64,000 nt of DNA from positions 1-64,000 of the forward strand of contig NZ_JNZZ01000019.1 in NCBI RefSeq assembly GCF_000717645.1, given 5' to 3'. The translations under genes were made by a program, and so were the position numbers. This DNA is from Streptomyces californicus (GTDB lineage: Bacteria; Actinomycetota; Actinomycetes; Streptomycetales; Streptomycetaceae). A model generated the notes under the pieces. The model searched no databases. It was given only the letters and a program-made list of their open reading frames with translations, and was not told where the DNA came from. Shown here one piece after another: positions 18,798 through 27,396 of this stretch (its first letter is position 1; every line of letters begins with the position of its first letter).

Positions 18798-18842
18798 CAC
18801 GGCACCACGACAGGGACGCGTGTTCCCACAGGAGGTTCTGCC

Positions 18843-19058
18843 ATGGCACAGCCAGCCGTTCCCGCAGCCGGATCGTCCGCGATCACTCCGATCTCGGCGA
18901 AGGCCATCGCCCCGTGGGCGGTCTTCTTCGGCGTTCTCATGCTCGTCCTGCTGTACTTCGTCGGCGCCGAACAGGGCGCCACCGCGCTCATCTCGGGCGA
19001 AGGCGTCCACGAGTGGGTCCACGACGGCCGCCACCTCCTCGGCTTCCCCTGCCACTGA
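18843..19058 (+). CDS. cbtB: CbtB, cobalt transporter small subunit
   Basis: 71 residues with a single membrane helix (about 23-43) and a C-terminal His-rich tail VHEWVHDGRHLLGFPCH, the CbtB hallmark for metal capture. AGGAGG lies 8 bases upstream of the ATG. It works with CbtA as a B12-regulated cobalt uptake system; the upstream cobalamin riboswitch gives the regulation. Confidence 0.92.
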   Translation: MAQPAVPAAGSSAITPISAKAIAPWAVFFGVLMLVLLYFVGAEQGATALISGEGVHEWVHDGRHLLGFPCH

Positions 19059-19120
19059 CGCCCCCGAAGAACCAGGGACATCAGCGGACACGGAAAGCAA
19101 GAGAGACCGGGAAAACCATC

Positions 19121-19876
19121 GTGAACTCCATATCTGTCAGAGCCTTGCTCGTGCGCGGCATGCTCGCGGGCCTGATCGCGGGGGCGTTCGCGCTCGCCGT
19201 CGCCTACTTCCTCGGCGAGTCCCGGGTGGACGCCGCCATCGCGCTGGAGGAGACCCACAGCCACGACCACGGGGGCGGTGAGGAACTGGTCACCCGCACC
19301 ATGCAGGCGACCGGCGGACTCGCCACCGGCGTGCTGGTCTTCGGCGTCGCCGCGGGCGGGATCGCCGCCCTGGTGGTCTGCTACGCGCTGGGCCGCATCG
19401 GCCGCTTCGGCCCCCGTGCCACGGCGGCGCTCATCGCCGGCGCGGCGCTGCTCACCGTCTATGTCGTGCCGTTCCTCAAGTACCCGGCGAACCCGCCGGC
19501 CGTCGGCAACCCCGACACCATCGGCAAGCGCACCACCCTGTTCTTCCTGATGGTCGCCCTCAGCGTGCTGCTGGCCGTCGCCGCCGTCATCATCGGCAAG
19601 CGGCTCGCCCCCCGCCTGGGCAACTGGAACGCCACCACCGCGGCCGGCGCGGGCTACGTCGTCGTGATCGGTCTCGCCTACGCCTTCCTGCCCTCCTTCG
19701 ACGAGGTGGGCAAGGACTTCCCCGCCTCCCTCCTGTGGGAGTTCAGGCTCTCGACGCTCGCCGTCCAGACCACCCTGTGGACCGTCTTCGGCCTCGTCTT
19801 CGGCTACCTCACCGAACGGGTCCTGGCGCCGGCGGCCCGGACCGCGCCCTCCCGTGTCGCGAACTCCGTCCACTGA
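19121..19876 (+). CDS. cbtA: CbtA, cobalt transporter membrane subunit
   Basis: 251 residues with about six membrane helices. A His-rich loop, THSHDHGGG, follows the first helix, as expected for CbtA. The start is the GTG at 19121; no ATG fits. It follows cbtB by 62 bp in the same riboswitch-controlled transcript and ends in a stem-loop terminator. Confidence 0.9.
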   Translation: MNSISVRALLVRGMLAGLIAGAFALAVAYFLGESRVDAAIALEETHSHDHGGGEELVTRTMQATGGLATGVLVFGVAAGGIAALVVCYALGRIGRFGPRATAALIAGAALLTVYVVPFLKYPANPPAVGNPDTIGKRTTLFFLMVALSVLLAVAAVIIGKRLAPRLGNWNATTAAGAGYVVVIGLAYAFLPSFDEVGKDFPASLLWEFRLSTLAVQTTLWTVFGLVFGYLTERVLAPAARTAPSRVANSVH

Positions 19877-19917
19877 GACGTCCGCTCCCGCACCGCCCGC
19901 GGTACGAAGACCCCGGC

Positions 19918-19964
19918 ACGCCCGATGGCCCGCGCACACCTCCCGTGCCCGGGCCATCGGGCGT
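19918..19964 (+). terminator. Terminator after cbtBA
   Basis: Perfect 15-bp inverted repeat (19918-19932 with 19950-19964), 17-base loop. It sits between cbtA and the convergent lipoprotein gene. Confidence 0.8.
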
Positions 19965-19979
19965 TGACGGCGGGATTCG

Positions 19980-20636
19980 TCAGGGTGCGGGAGAGCTGGA
20001 GGCGCGCAGCCCGCGCTCGGTGCGGTGCGCCGCGCCCTCGACGATCTGTTCCAGGCCCCTGCGTACGTCGCGTGCCGTGCTTCCGTACGGGGCGTACGCG
20101 GACACCGTGAGGACGAGATCGCCGTTCCGCAGGAGGAGGGTGCGGCCGGGGCGGCCCCGGTCGTCGGCCGGTATCGCGTAGGCGTCCGCGTGGACCTTCT
20201 CGGGCCCGCGGCCGTGTGCCCGGTCGAGATCCTCCCGGGCGCGGTACGCCTGCCGGGCCGCGCGGGCGCCCTCGTACACCGAGGCCGTGGTGGTGAGCTT
20301 CCAGGAGGAGCCGTCCGGGCCCCTCAGGTCGGCGAGGCAGCCGGTGCGCCGGTAGCGTGCCCGCGCGCCGTCCTCGCCGATGTCCTCCCGTGCGCCGGGG
20401 GAGGCGGAGTCCGTGGCGGTACCGAGGGCGAACCCGTCCGCGGGCGACGCCCCCCGCAGGAGCGCGCACGGTCGGCCGCTCCAGCTGTGGGACCCCGGCG
20501 GGCGGGCGGCTCGGTCGGCGTCCTCCCCGTTCCCGCCGTCACCGGCACCGGAGCAGGCCGCCGAGACCGCCACCGCCAGCCCGACGAGCGCGGCCGACCG
20601 CGCCCGGCGTAACGCGGCGCCCCTGGATCCGTCCAT
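19980..20636 (-). CDS. Hypothetical secreted lipoprotein
   Basis: 218 residues. It has a twin-Arg-like charged start, a hydrophobic segment and the lipobox VSAACSG, so it should be lipid-anchored outside the membrane. The mature part contains three further Cys (CALLRG, GCLADL region) and no recognised enzyme motif; WKLTTTASVYEGARAARQAY suggests an alpha/beta sensor-like domain. Converges with cbtA. Function unknown. Confidence 0.75.
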   Translation of the reverse strand: MDGSRGAALRRARSAALVGLAVAVSAACSGAGDGGNGEDADRAARPPGSHSWSGRPCALLRGASPADGFALGTATDSASPGAREDIGEDGARARYRRTGCLADLRGPDGSSWKLTTTASVYEGARAARQAYRAREDLDRAHGRGPEKVHADAYAIPADDRGRPGRTLLLRNGDLVLTVSAYAPYGSTARDVRRGLEQIVEGAAHRTERGLRASSSPAP

Positions 20637-20707
20637 CTCCCCACCTCTTCGCTCTGCGGAGATCCCATTGTCCGGCCCCTGTACCGGCGGGTAAAGGAGG
20701 CCCGGGT

Positions 20708-20737
20708 CGGCGGCCGGGGCTCGGCCCTCGGCCGCCG
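20708..20737 (-). terminator. Short stem-loop between lipoprotein and TPR genes
   Basis: 9-bp GC stem (20708-20716 with 20729-20737) plus inner GGG/CCC pairing, downstream of the TPR gene stop. Confidence 0.45.
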
Positions 20738-20757
20738 TTACCGCGAAGAGCCGGGCG

Positions 20758-20787
20758 GCGGTTCAGCCGCCGGCGGTTCAGCCGCCG
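20758..20787. repeat. 15-bp tandem duplication at the TPR gene stop codon
   Basis: GCGGTTCAGCCGCCG occurs twice head to tail, so the stop codon TGA is duplicated in frame (20778-20780 and 20763-20765). Confidence 0.8.
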
Positions 20788-21143
20788 GCGGTTCCGGTGC
20801 CGAACTCGCCGTTGAGGGCGGCGGCCATCCGCAGGTGCGGCGCGGCGTCGTCGGCCCGGCCCTGGCGCTCCAGCGTGCGGCCCAGCATGAGGCGCGCGTA
20901 GCTCTCCACCGGGTCGAGCTCCAGCACGACCCGCAGCTCCTTCTCCGCCTTGCCCAGCCGGGCGGAGTGGTAGTAGGAGCGGGCCAGCAGCAGCCGCGGG
21001 GCGACCTGCTCCGGCACCTCCTCGACGAGCCCGCCCAGAATCCGCGCGGCTGTCATGTACTCCTTGGCCTCGAAGAACATCTGCGCCCGGTCCCACCGGT
21101 CGGCGGCGGTGCCGAACTCGTAGTAGGTCTCGGTTTCGCTCAC
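20778..21143 (-). CDS. Small tetratricopeptide-repeat protein
   Basis: 121 residues with about three TPR-type helix pairs, e.g. RAQMFFEAKEYMTAARILGG, LLLARSYYHSARLGKAEKEL and ARLMLGRTLERQGRADDAAP. The start is GTG 21143, preceded by AAGGAGG; the very long upstream extension in this frame is a shadow of pirin. It is a likely protein-binding adaptor and is divergent from the pirin gene. Confidence 0.85.
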   Translation of the reverse strand: MSETETYYEFGTAADRWDRAQMFFEAKEYMTAARILGGLVEEVPEQVAPRLLLARSYYHSARLGKAEKELRVVLELDPVESYARLMLGRTLERQGRADDAAPHLRMAAALNGEFGTGTAGG

Positions 21144-21290
21144 GGGTCCTCCTTCGTGTGGGACGGACCGCTCCCGGACCGCCCCGCCGTACGTTCGATC
21201 GCCACAACACTCCATGATGGTTGAATGTTCCACTAAACTTCCGGCGTGGAGCCCGACGCTCCCCGTCCCCCCGGGAATAGGTTGATCCCC

Positions 21291-22256
21291 ATGAGCAATC
21301 TCGATCGCCAGGCCACCCCCTCCGTCTGCGGAGGGCGTGGTTTCGTCGTCGCCGAACCCGTCCGCGAACTGCTCGCCCCCCGGCACGTCCGGCTCGGCGA
21401 GAGCACCGAGGTCCGACGCCTGCTGCCCAACCTCGGCCGGCGCATGGTGGGCGCGTGGGCGTTCGTGGACCACTACGGACCCGACGACATCGCGGACGAG
21501 CCCGGCATGCAGGTCCCGCCTCACCCCCACATGGGCCTCCAGACCGTCAGCTGGCTCCACGAGGGCGAGGTCCTGCACCGGGACAGCCTCGGCAGCCTCC
21601 AGACGGTGCGCCCCCGCGAACTGGGCCTGATGACGTCCGGCCGGGCCATCAGCCACTCCGAGGAGAGCCCGAGGGAGCACGCCCGTCTGCTGCACGGGGC
21701 GCAGCTCTGGGTGGCCCTGCCGGAAGCGCATCGCAACGTCGAACCGCACTTCCAGCACCACGCGGACCTGCCCGTCGTCACCGCGCCCGGCCTGGCCGCC
21801 ACCGTCATCCTCGGCGAACTGGACGGCGCGGTCTCGCCCGGCACCGCGTACACCCCGATCGTCGGCGCCGACATCACGCTGAGCGCGGGCGCCGAGACCC
21901 GGCTGCCCCTGGACCCCGACTTCGAGTACGCGGTCCTGTCCATGTCGGGCGAGGCGGAGGTCGACGGCGTACCGGTCCTGCCCGGCTCGATGCTCTACCT
22001 CGGCTGCGGCCGCACCGAACTCCCCCTGCGCGGCGTCTCCGACGCCGGTCTGATGCTGCTGGGCGGCGAGCCGTTCGAGGAGGAGCTGGTGATGTTCTGG
22101 AACTTCATCGCCCGATCCGGTGAGGAGATCGCCCAGGCGCGAAAGGACTGGGAGGAGGGCTCGCGGTTCGGCGAGGTGCGTGGCTATGACGGCGCCCGCC
22201 TGTCCGCCCCGGAACTGCCCGCCACCCCGCTGAAGCCGCGTGGGCGGGTGCGCTGA
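21291..22256 (+). CDS. Pirin-family cupin protein
   Basis: 321 residues. The N-terminal cupin has the pirin metal site PPHPHMGLQT with a later SHSEES; a Pirin_C domain (about 180-280) ends in LLLGGEPFEEELVMFWNF. Bacterial pirins bind Fe or Ni, and some act as quercetinases or modulators of central metabolism. It has no operon partner; it is divergent from the TPR gene. It is the last intact chromosomal gene before the accessory island. Confidence 0.88.
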   Translation: MSNLDRQATPSVCGGRGFVVAEPVRELLAPRHVRLGESTEVRRLLPNLGRRMVGAWAFVDHYGPDDIADEPGMQVPPHPHMGLQTVSWLHEGEVLHRDSLGSLQTVRPRELGLMTSGRAISHSEESPREHARLLHGAQLWVALPEAHRNVEPHFQHHADLPVVTAPGLAATVILGELDGAVSPGTAYTPIVGADITLSAGAETRLPLDPDFEYAVLSMSGEAEVDGVPVLPGSMLYLGCGRTELPLRGVSDAGLMLLGGEPFEEELVMFWNFIARSGEEIAQARKDWEEGSRFGEVRGYDGARLSAPELPATPLKPRGRVR

Positions 22257-22399
22257 CCTGCGGAAAGCCAAGTTCAGACTGGCCGCGCTTCCACGGGCGG
22301 CCGCTGCGCCGACTGCCCTGTTCGCACCCGTCTTGTGCTCGGGGTTCGGGGGCTGGCACTCCCGTGCGATGTTGTGATCGATCCGGCAGCTTCGTCGGT

Positions 22400-22544
22400 G
22401 GATTGCCGTCCGTCGTGGCTGCGTCGGGCTGTCTGCCTGGTGGTGTCTGCGCCAGATCGACCAGTGCAGCAGCCCGGCAGCTGTCACGGTCGGCGGGCCG
22501 ATGAGGAGGGTGCACAGTTGGCGGATCTCCGGGACGGTCAAGGA
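22400..22544 (-). mobile_element. Transposase C-terminal remnant (IS701-like)
   Basis: The minus-strand translation holds TVPEIRQLCTLLIGPP followed by LLHWSIWRRHHQADS, the tail pattern seen in Streptomyces IS701-like transposases (EIRRLL...W..WRRRHQ). No upstream catalytic part remains. It marks decayed mobile DNA at the left edge of the island. The family assignment is from memory of the motif only. Confidence 0.45.
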
Positions 22545-22594
22545 GACTGGTTCGCTGTTGCGAGCCGTGTGGGGCGGGTCGGCGGGCCGGTTCG

Positions 22595-22996
22595 GTGCCG
22601 AGCGCGGACTGGATGTATCTGGTCGACGCGTCGCCTCAGGAGGGCGTGGTGTCCCGTGAGTCGGTGTTGGTGAGGTTGTCCTCGGGGTGCGAGGTGGTCG
22701 CCGCATGGACGCTGGTGAACTCGACCACGCGCCTTGCGCACGTCCGCGACGGGCGGGTCGTCGCCAGGTGCGATGCGTGGTCCTATGAGCCGGCGTCCGG
22801 TATCGCTCCGCAGCGCCTGAATCCCGTGCTTGAGCAGGTGGGCTTCTTTCCGGGTGAGAGGGACGAAGAGGAGGAGCGTCCTTCGTCGGCTGCGTTGGCG
22901 CTGGAGGCGTTGGAGCAGGGTTTCGGCCTGGCCGTGGATGCGGAAGCAGTGCGGGGGCCGCTGCCGACGGTGGTGGTGCCCGCGACGGCGGGCTGA
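22595..22996 (+). pseudogene. Truncated DUF6461-like hypothetical gene
   Basis: An ORF of 133 residues whose pattern (WMYLVDAS, AHVRDGRVVARCDAWSYEP, ALEALEQGFGLAVDAEAVRG, PLPTVVVP) resembles the C-terminal two-thirds of DUF6461-type Streptomyces proteins, with no recognisable N-terminal part upstream. The GTG at 22595 lacks a convincing ribosome site. It may be a fragment left by rearrangement or a small real gene. It overlaps the end of the NucA/NucB wreck on the other strand. Confidence 0.4.
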
Positions 22997-23397
22997 CCAG
23001 GGCAGCAGCCCCCGGGGCGATCGGCTAAAGGCGATCTGGAGCCGGAGGGCGTCGTCGGTTAGGCGAGCGGAGATGACGAAGTTGCCGTAGGCGCCGCCGA
23101 GGTCCGAGTTGAGAGGGCCCGGGATGTGGCCTCGGACGCACTTCTCGTTCCCGCTCGGGGTGCCGATCACGGCCACCCACCGTGGGCCAGACGGTCGGAA
23201 GGCCAGTGCCACTGCCCTTCTTCACGGCGGTCACCTGGGCACAGTCCTTGCCGTGGTCGACCCCGTTGAGCGCACCGCTCTCGTAGGTGCCGGCGAAGGG
23301 AAACTCATCACAGCTGTCGTCGGTGATCGTCGGGTCTTTCGTGAACTTGGTGGCGCCACAGATGGCCTGCCGGTTGTTGTCCGCTTGGGACTTCCTC
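22990..23397 (-). pseudogene. NucA/NucB-type secreted deoxyribonuclease, 5'-truncated and frameshifted
   Basis: On the minus strand one frame gives DSCDEFPFAGTYESGA and DCAQVTAVKKGSGTG, the signature of NucA/NucB nucleases. About base 23170 the homology moves to another frame, giving VIGTPSGNEKCVRGHIPGPL and GGAYGNFVISARL. So at least one frameshift breaks the domain. The N-terminus and signal peptide are replaced by an IS5-type transposase fragment. It is not expected to be functional. Confidence 0.7.
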
Positions 23398-23622
23398 TGC
23401 CACCGGTCCAGGCGACGCCAGCAGGTCTGGCCGGAACCGACCCCCGACTCCAGGGGCGGGGGTCGCCAGGCTCTGTCGTTGTAGAGGGCGAACAGAATGC
23501 CTTGGAGGCAGAGCCGGTCCGGCACAGGCCCGGGGCCCGGGAGATCGCTCCGGCCACGGCAGCAGCAACGGCTCGACCAGAGCCCGCAACTCATCGTCCA
23601 CGATCCACGGTCGAGTGCCCAC
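23398..23622 (-). mobile_element. IS5-type transposase N-terminal fragment, frameshifted
   Basis: The minus strand encodes WIVDDELRALVEPLLLPWPE, then after a frameshift PVPDRLCLQGILFALYNDRA and SGQTCWRRLDRWQ. This is the DUF4096-like N-terminal domain of IS5-group transposases. The DDE part is missing and the fragment abuts the broken nuclease gene, so an insertion followed by deletion is likely. Confidence 0.7.
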
Positions 23623-24050
23623 ACCCTCACGAACGGCCGAATCGTCACACCGGTAGCGGCCTGCCGGGACGATTCAGCGAGATCGTGTTACGACTCCGTG
23701 GTCGATCGGTTCCTCACGGGCAGGGTCCCGTCGAGTACCAGGTCCGGGCGGTGCTTATGGGGGAGTCGGCTTCCCGGGGGCTGTCGCGGCCGCGTGCGAG
23801 GCAGCCGAGCAGGTCGGCCCGTGTGCCGGCTCCCGCATCGATCTCGCTCAGTGTCTTGCAGCGAGGCGTAGGTCAGCCGGTGTGGCCAGGTAGACGGTCC
23901 AGTGCGCGGCTTGGCGGATCTGCCACCCCGGCTCCCGAGTTGGGGATACGGGGTACTTCCAGGGAAGCCCGGTTCGCTCGTACGGAGAATGCCTTCGACC
24001 GGGTCGTCTTGTCGGGTCGGGAGCGAGGACCCGGGTGTCTCGGCAGTTGG
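23623..24050. other. Gene-free spacer at left edge of biosynthetic cluster
   Basis: I see no ORF with convincing coding character or RNA gene here. It separates the IS/nuclease wreckage from the methyltransferase gene and may contain further decayed sequence. Confidence 0.5.
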
Positions 24051-24773
24051 TCAGAGAGGTCGGCGGGCGTGGTAGATCCGGCGGTGGGGTGATGCGCCCC
24101 CGCCGTAGCCGTGGTCGACCCGTTCCAGAGTCAACCCGGCACGCACGAGGGCGGCTTCGAGATTGAGTGCCCGCAGGTGGGTCCAATGCTCCGTGAACCG
24201 GAGGAGAACGCATTCGTCTGTCCGGAAGGTTTTGTCGATGAGGATGTGGTCTGGGTGGGACCTTGTTCGTTCCCATTCCTCGACGGGCTGCCTGCTCACC
24301 TCTTCGCAGGAGGCGGACAGCACCAGCTGCCAGTCGCTGCTCTGCCGCAGGTCGAAGTTGCTGCTGACATCGATGTGCAGTGTGGCACCCGGCCTCATGA
24401 TGCGTACGGCTTCCGCCAGTGCTCGTTCCCGGTCCTCGGCGGTCCGGAGTAACTGGAACGTGGAGTAGGGGATCACGACCTGATCGGCGGTCCGGGACAG
24501 GGGAAGTCGGCGCATGTCGGCACACACAGGGTGCAGTCCAGGCGCGGCTGGTATACGTGCCAAGCGGCGTCGACTCAGGTCTATGGCGACCACTCGGGAG
24601 CCCGGGCGAGTGGCCAGAGGGCTGGCCACTCGCCCGGTTCCCGCCCCCAGCACGACGGTATTTTGCTGCGGGGGTACCAAGGTGAGCCAGTACTCCAGGT
24701 CAAGCCTCTGGTTGCGCAACTTGTGCTGGTTGTGCCAGTCGTACAGCAAGGCTTCCACGTATTGTTCGCGCAT
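24051..24773 (-). CDS. SAM-dependent class I methyltransferase (candidate N-methyltransferase)
   Basis: 240 residues from ATG 24773, which follows GGAGAG; the ORF extends 35 codons further but without a site. Motif I is VVLGAGTGRVA (about 40-50), motif II VVAIDLS, and a motif IV-like PYSTFQLL. It is divergent from the exporter and heads the cluster. In a gougerotin-type pathway the only methyl group is on sarcosine, so glycine or glycyl N-methylation is the expected job; that is inference. Other substrates cannot be excluded. Confidence 0.78.
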   Translation of the reverse strand: MREQYVEALLYDWHNQHKLRNQRLDLEYWLTLVPPQQNTVVLGAGTGRVASPLATRPGSRVVAIDLSRRRLARIPAAPGLHPVCADMRRLPLSRTADQVVIPYSTFQLLRTAEDRERALAEAVRIMRPGATLHIDVSSNFDLRQSSDWQLVLSASCEEVSRQPVEEWERTRSHPDHILIDKTFRTDECVLLRFTEHWTHLRALNLEAALVRAGLTLERVDHGYGGGASPHRRIYHARRPL

Positions 24774-25074
24774 CTCTCCGCGTCTCCTCGGGTATCCCTG
24801 AGTTTTGCCATTCTCCCCGGAAAGTCGCTGATTTCGAAGGTCGGGGTGGCCGTGGTCGACGGATCGACTGTATGCCACAGAGTGGCGGAGATGGCGAGAA
24901 GTGTTCCGCGTGAGTGCCGTATCCGGCCACGTCGGAATCCGTCATTGATTCGTGGCGCGCTGGCACCGATTTTCGGCCAACCCGAACGATGAGCGTGTGC
25001 GCGGGGATGATGGGGAAAGGAAGAGCTTGGTCATGTGCCATCCTGAACAACGGTGCTGAGGGGAGGTGTTCGAG

Positions 25075-26397
25075 ATGGTGGCGTCCCATACCGTGCGGAC
25101 GAGGTCGGAGATCTGGAAGGGGTTCCCGTCCATCGCTCGTCGCGAGATTGGCACGGTCGGGACATCAACGTTCCAGAGTCAGAGCACTTCCGCTCTCATG
25201 CTTCTGCTGCTGTCCGTTCTGGTGATCGAGGTGACGGGTTCGGCGGCCAGTGCTCCTTTGGTCATCGCTGCCGGCGCACTGCCTGCGCTGCTTCTGGTGC
25301 GCTGGGTGCGGAGCGTCAACCGTCTCCTGGACCATCGCTGGGTGATGATCCTCTCGGACACAGGAGCTTTCGCAGTCGCGCTGGCTCTCTTCCTGCTGTC
25401 GCAGGCCGACGTCCAAGCCTGGCAGATCTACTGCGGCGTCGCCTTGTTCTCCGGCTTCGGCGCCTTCTACCTGCCCGCAATGCGTGGCTGGGTGGCCGAC
25501 CAGTCGGGCGACATCACCCAACTCACGTGGCTCAACTCGATGCTGGCGGTGGCTACGCAGGCGTCCGTCGTCGTCGGGTGGGCGCTTGGGGGTGTTCTGG
25601 CAAGCACGGTCGGGATCAGCTTCGCTCTGGGGCTGTGCGCCATCGCCTACGCATGCGGCATCGTGCTGCAGTTCGTCGTATTTGTTGTGGTCAACCGGAC
25701 GCCGCTACGTCGGGACGCTGCACCGGTGGCCGGCCCGGGAGAGCGGCGGCGTTCTTCGGCGAAGGAGGTGCCGGAGACGGCCATGCGGCAGGAGGGCGGT
25801 GCGTGGCGCACGGTCTTCTCGCCGCGCAGGCTCGGTCTGTTCACTGGCTCGTTGCTCGCGATGGAGCTCAGCCATGTGCTGGCTTTCAGTATGTTTGTCC
25901 CACTTGTCACTCAGGCTTCCGCCGACCGATCCTGGGTGGCGGGCCTGGCCAACGCATGTTTCGCCCTGGCGGCGATCGGCAGCGGAGTGCTCGTCTCCGG
26001 AGGATCACTCGGCAACTGGGTGCGCAGCCACACACCAGGAGTCCTCATCGCCGGTTTCGCTGTGCAGACGGTGTTCGGACTCAGCGCGAGTCAGACCGTC
26101 CTGGCCGTTGCCCTCTACACGCTGGTCGGTGTGCTCAGCGGCGGGGACACCGTGCTGCAGAGTGAGGTGCAGGATCGCTGGCGGAGTGTCGGGTCCTCCC
26201 AGGCGTTCGCCGTTTTCGGCGCTGTGTCCGGACCTTCCCAACTGGTCGGCTCCTTGGTCATTGCTTTTCTGCTCCTGCACTTCTCGATCACCGCCGTCTA
26301 TGTCGGAACAATCATGATTCTGGGATTCGGTTCGGCGCTCCTTCTGGTCGTGGCGAGAGCGAAGTCGATAAATCCTGTGGAAGAAGTCATCCCGTAG
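25075..26397 (+). CDS. MFS exporter of the biosynthetic cluster
   Basis: 440 residues and about twelve membrane helices with a central cytosolic loop (about 205-250, PGERRRSSAKEVPETA). I chose ATG 25075, eight bases after GGGGAGG. It is the first gene of the plus-strand operon running to 38911. It is the only transport and self-protection candidate in the cluster; the cluster shows no rRNA methylase or modifying resistance enzyme. Substrate inferred to be the cluster product. Confidence 0.82.
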   Translation: MVASHTVRTRSEIWKGFPSIARREIGTVGTSTFQSQSTSALMLLLLSVLVIEVTGSAASAPLVIAAGALPALLLVRWVRSVNRLLDHRWVMILSDTGAFAVALALFLLSQADVQAWQIYCGVALFSGFGAFYLPAMRGWVADQSGDITQLTWLNSMLAVATQASVVVGWALGGVLASTVGISFALGLCAIAYACGIVLQFVVFVVVNRTPLRRDAAPVAGPGERRRSSAKEVPETAMRQEGGAWRTVFSPRRLGLFTGSLLAMELSHVLAFSMFVPLVTQASADRSWVAGLANACFALAAIGSGVLVSGGSLGNWVRSHTPGVLIAGFAVQTVFGLSASQTVLAVALYTLVGVLSGGDTVLQSEVQDRWRSVGSSQAFAVFGAVSGPSQLVGSLVIAFLLLHFSITAVYVGTIMILGFGSALLLVVARAKSINPVEEVIP

Positions 26398-26496
26398 GTT
26401 TCACTGAAAGTTTGGTGGGTCTGTGCGGTGCGTCGCAGATGTGGACGGATCCGATCCTCGGATCCGCGTGGAATGCCAGAAGAAGGGAGACTCGCG

Positions 26497-27306
26497 ATGG
26501 AAATAGCCCTTTACGGTCTGGGAGAGATGGGCTCGGAGATAGCGCGCTGCCTGGCACGGGGCGGTGCGCGGGTCCACACGTACGATCCATCCGAATCGGT
26601 GGAAGTGGAGGAGCAGAACCTCGTTCGGTGGGGCAGCGTCCGGCATGCCGCAGAGAAGGCCTCCGTGCACCTGGTCATCGCGAAGCACCTTTCCGACGTG
26701 GAGTCACTTCTCTTCTCCGCCGACGGGATAGGCCCGAATGCTTCTCAAAAGTCCCTGATCGCGCTGCACACCACACTCACCCCGGAGGTTGTGCGGGACC
26801 TGCACACCCGGATGGGGGACACCCACGGACACATGCTGGTGGATGCCGCGCTCAGCCGCCGCGGCGGTGCTGTGCGCGAGGGTTCGTTGTCCCTGTTCGT
26901 CGGGGCAGGAGACGAGGCCTTCGCCGTAGCCCGGCCGGTCTTCGACCGCTACGCCGACAACGTCGTCCACGCCGGAGACGTCGGTGCCGGCATGACGGTC
27001 AAGCTCTGCAACAACTGGCTGCTCTACGCGAATCGGCACTCCGCACTCCAGGCCATCCGAACGGGCCGTCAGCTCGGCGTGGACCCGGCTGTGCTCACGG
27101 ACGCGCTCGCCTCCTCCACCGGATCCAGCTGGGCCCTGTCTCACTACTCCGACCTGGACGAAGCCATCGTCACCGGGCGGGGCGCACCAGCGGTCATCCG
27201 GGACAGGACGGCTTCGGAGCTCGGTATGGCGAAGCAGATGGCGGCACGGGATGGTGTGGTGCCCACCAGCCTTCAGGAGACCTTCGCTCTTCTGGACGTG
27301 ATGTAG
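26497..27306 (+). CDS. NAD(P)-dependent beta-hydroxyacid-dehydrogenase-family enzyme
   Basis: 269 residues. A Rossmann motif LYGLGEMG is at the N-terminus. The C-terminal all-helical domain has GAGMTVKLCNNWLL, where Lys169 and Asn173 match the catalytic pair of the beta-HAD family (6PGDH-like), so a true dehydrogenase rather than an imine reductase is expected. AAGGGAG precedes the ATG. In the proposed pathway it could oxidise the 4'-hydroxyl of cytosylglucuronate (or its amide) to a ketone for transamination; this is inference, since sugar oxidations are more often done by GFO/IDH or SDR enzymes. Confidence 0.75.
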   Translation: MEIALYGLGEMGSEIARCLARGGARVHTYDPSESVEVEEQNLVRWGSVRHAAEKASVHLVIAKHLSDVESLLFSADGIGPNASQKSLIALHTTLTPEVVRDLHTRMGDTHGHMLVDAALSRRGGAVREGSLSLFVGAGDEAFAVARPVFDRYADNVVHAGDVGAGMTVKLCNNWLLYANRHSALQAIRTGRQLGVDPAVLTDALASSTGSSWALSHYSDLDEAIVTGRGAPAVIRDRTASELGMAKQMAARDGVVPTSLQETFALLDVM

Positions 27307-27396
27307 CAGCCTGCGGAAGCCAGCCGATCACTGCCTGCCCGTACCGGTCCGCAGCGCGGGCCCCGGCTCCCTGCCGTTCATGCCCGGAAGGCCGAT

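Noticed and set aside
22256..24050. tRNA gene or attachment site at the left island edge
   Set aside because: I found no cloverleaf-like sequence or matching direct repeats at the two ends by eye; a tRNA scan and a repeat search between 22.2-24 kb and 38.9-39.5 kb would settle it.
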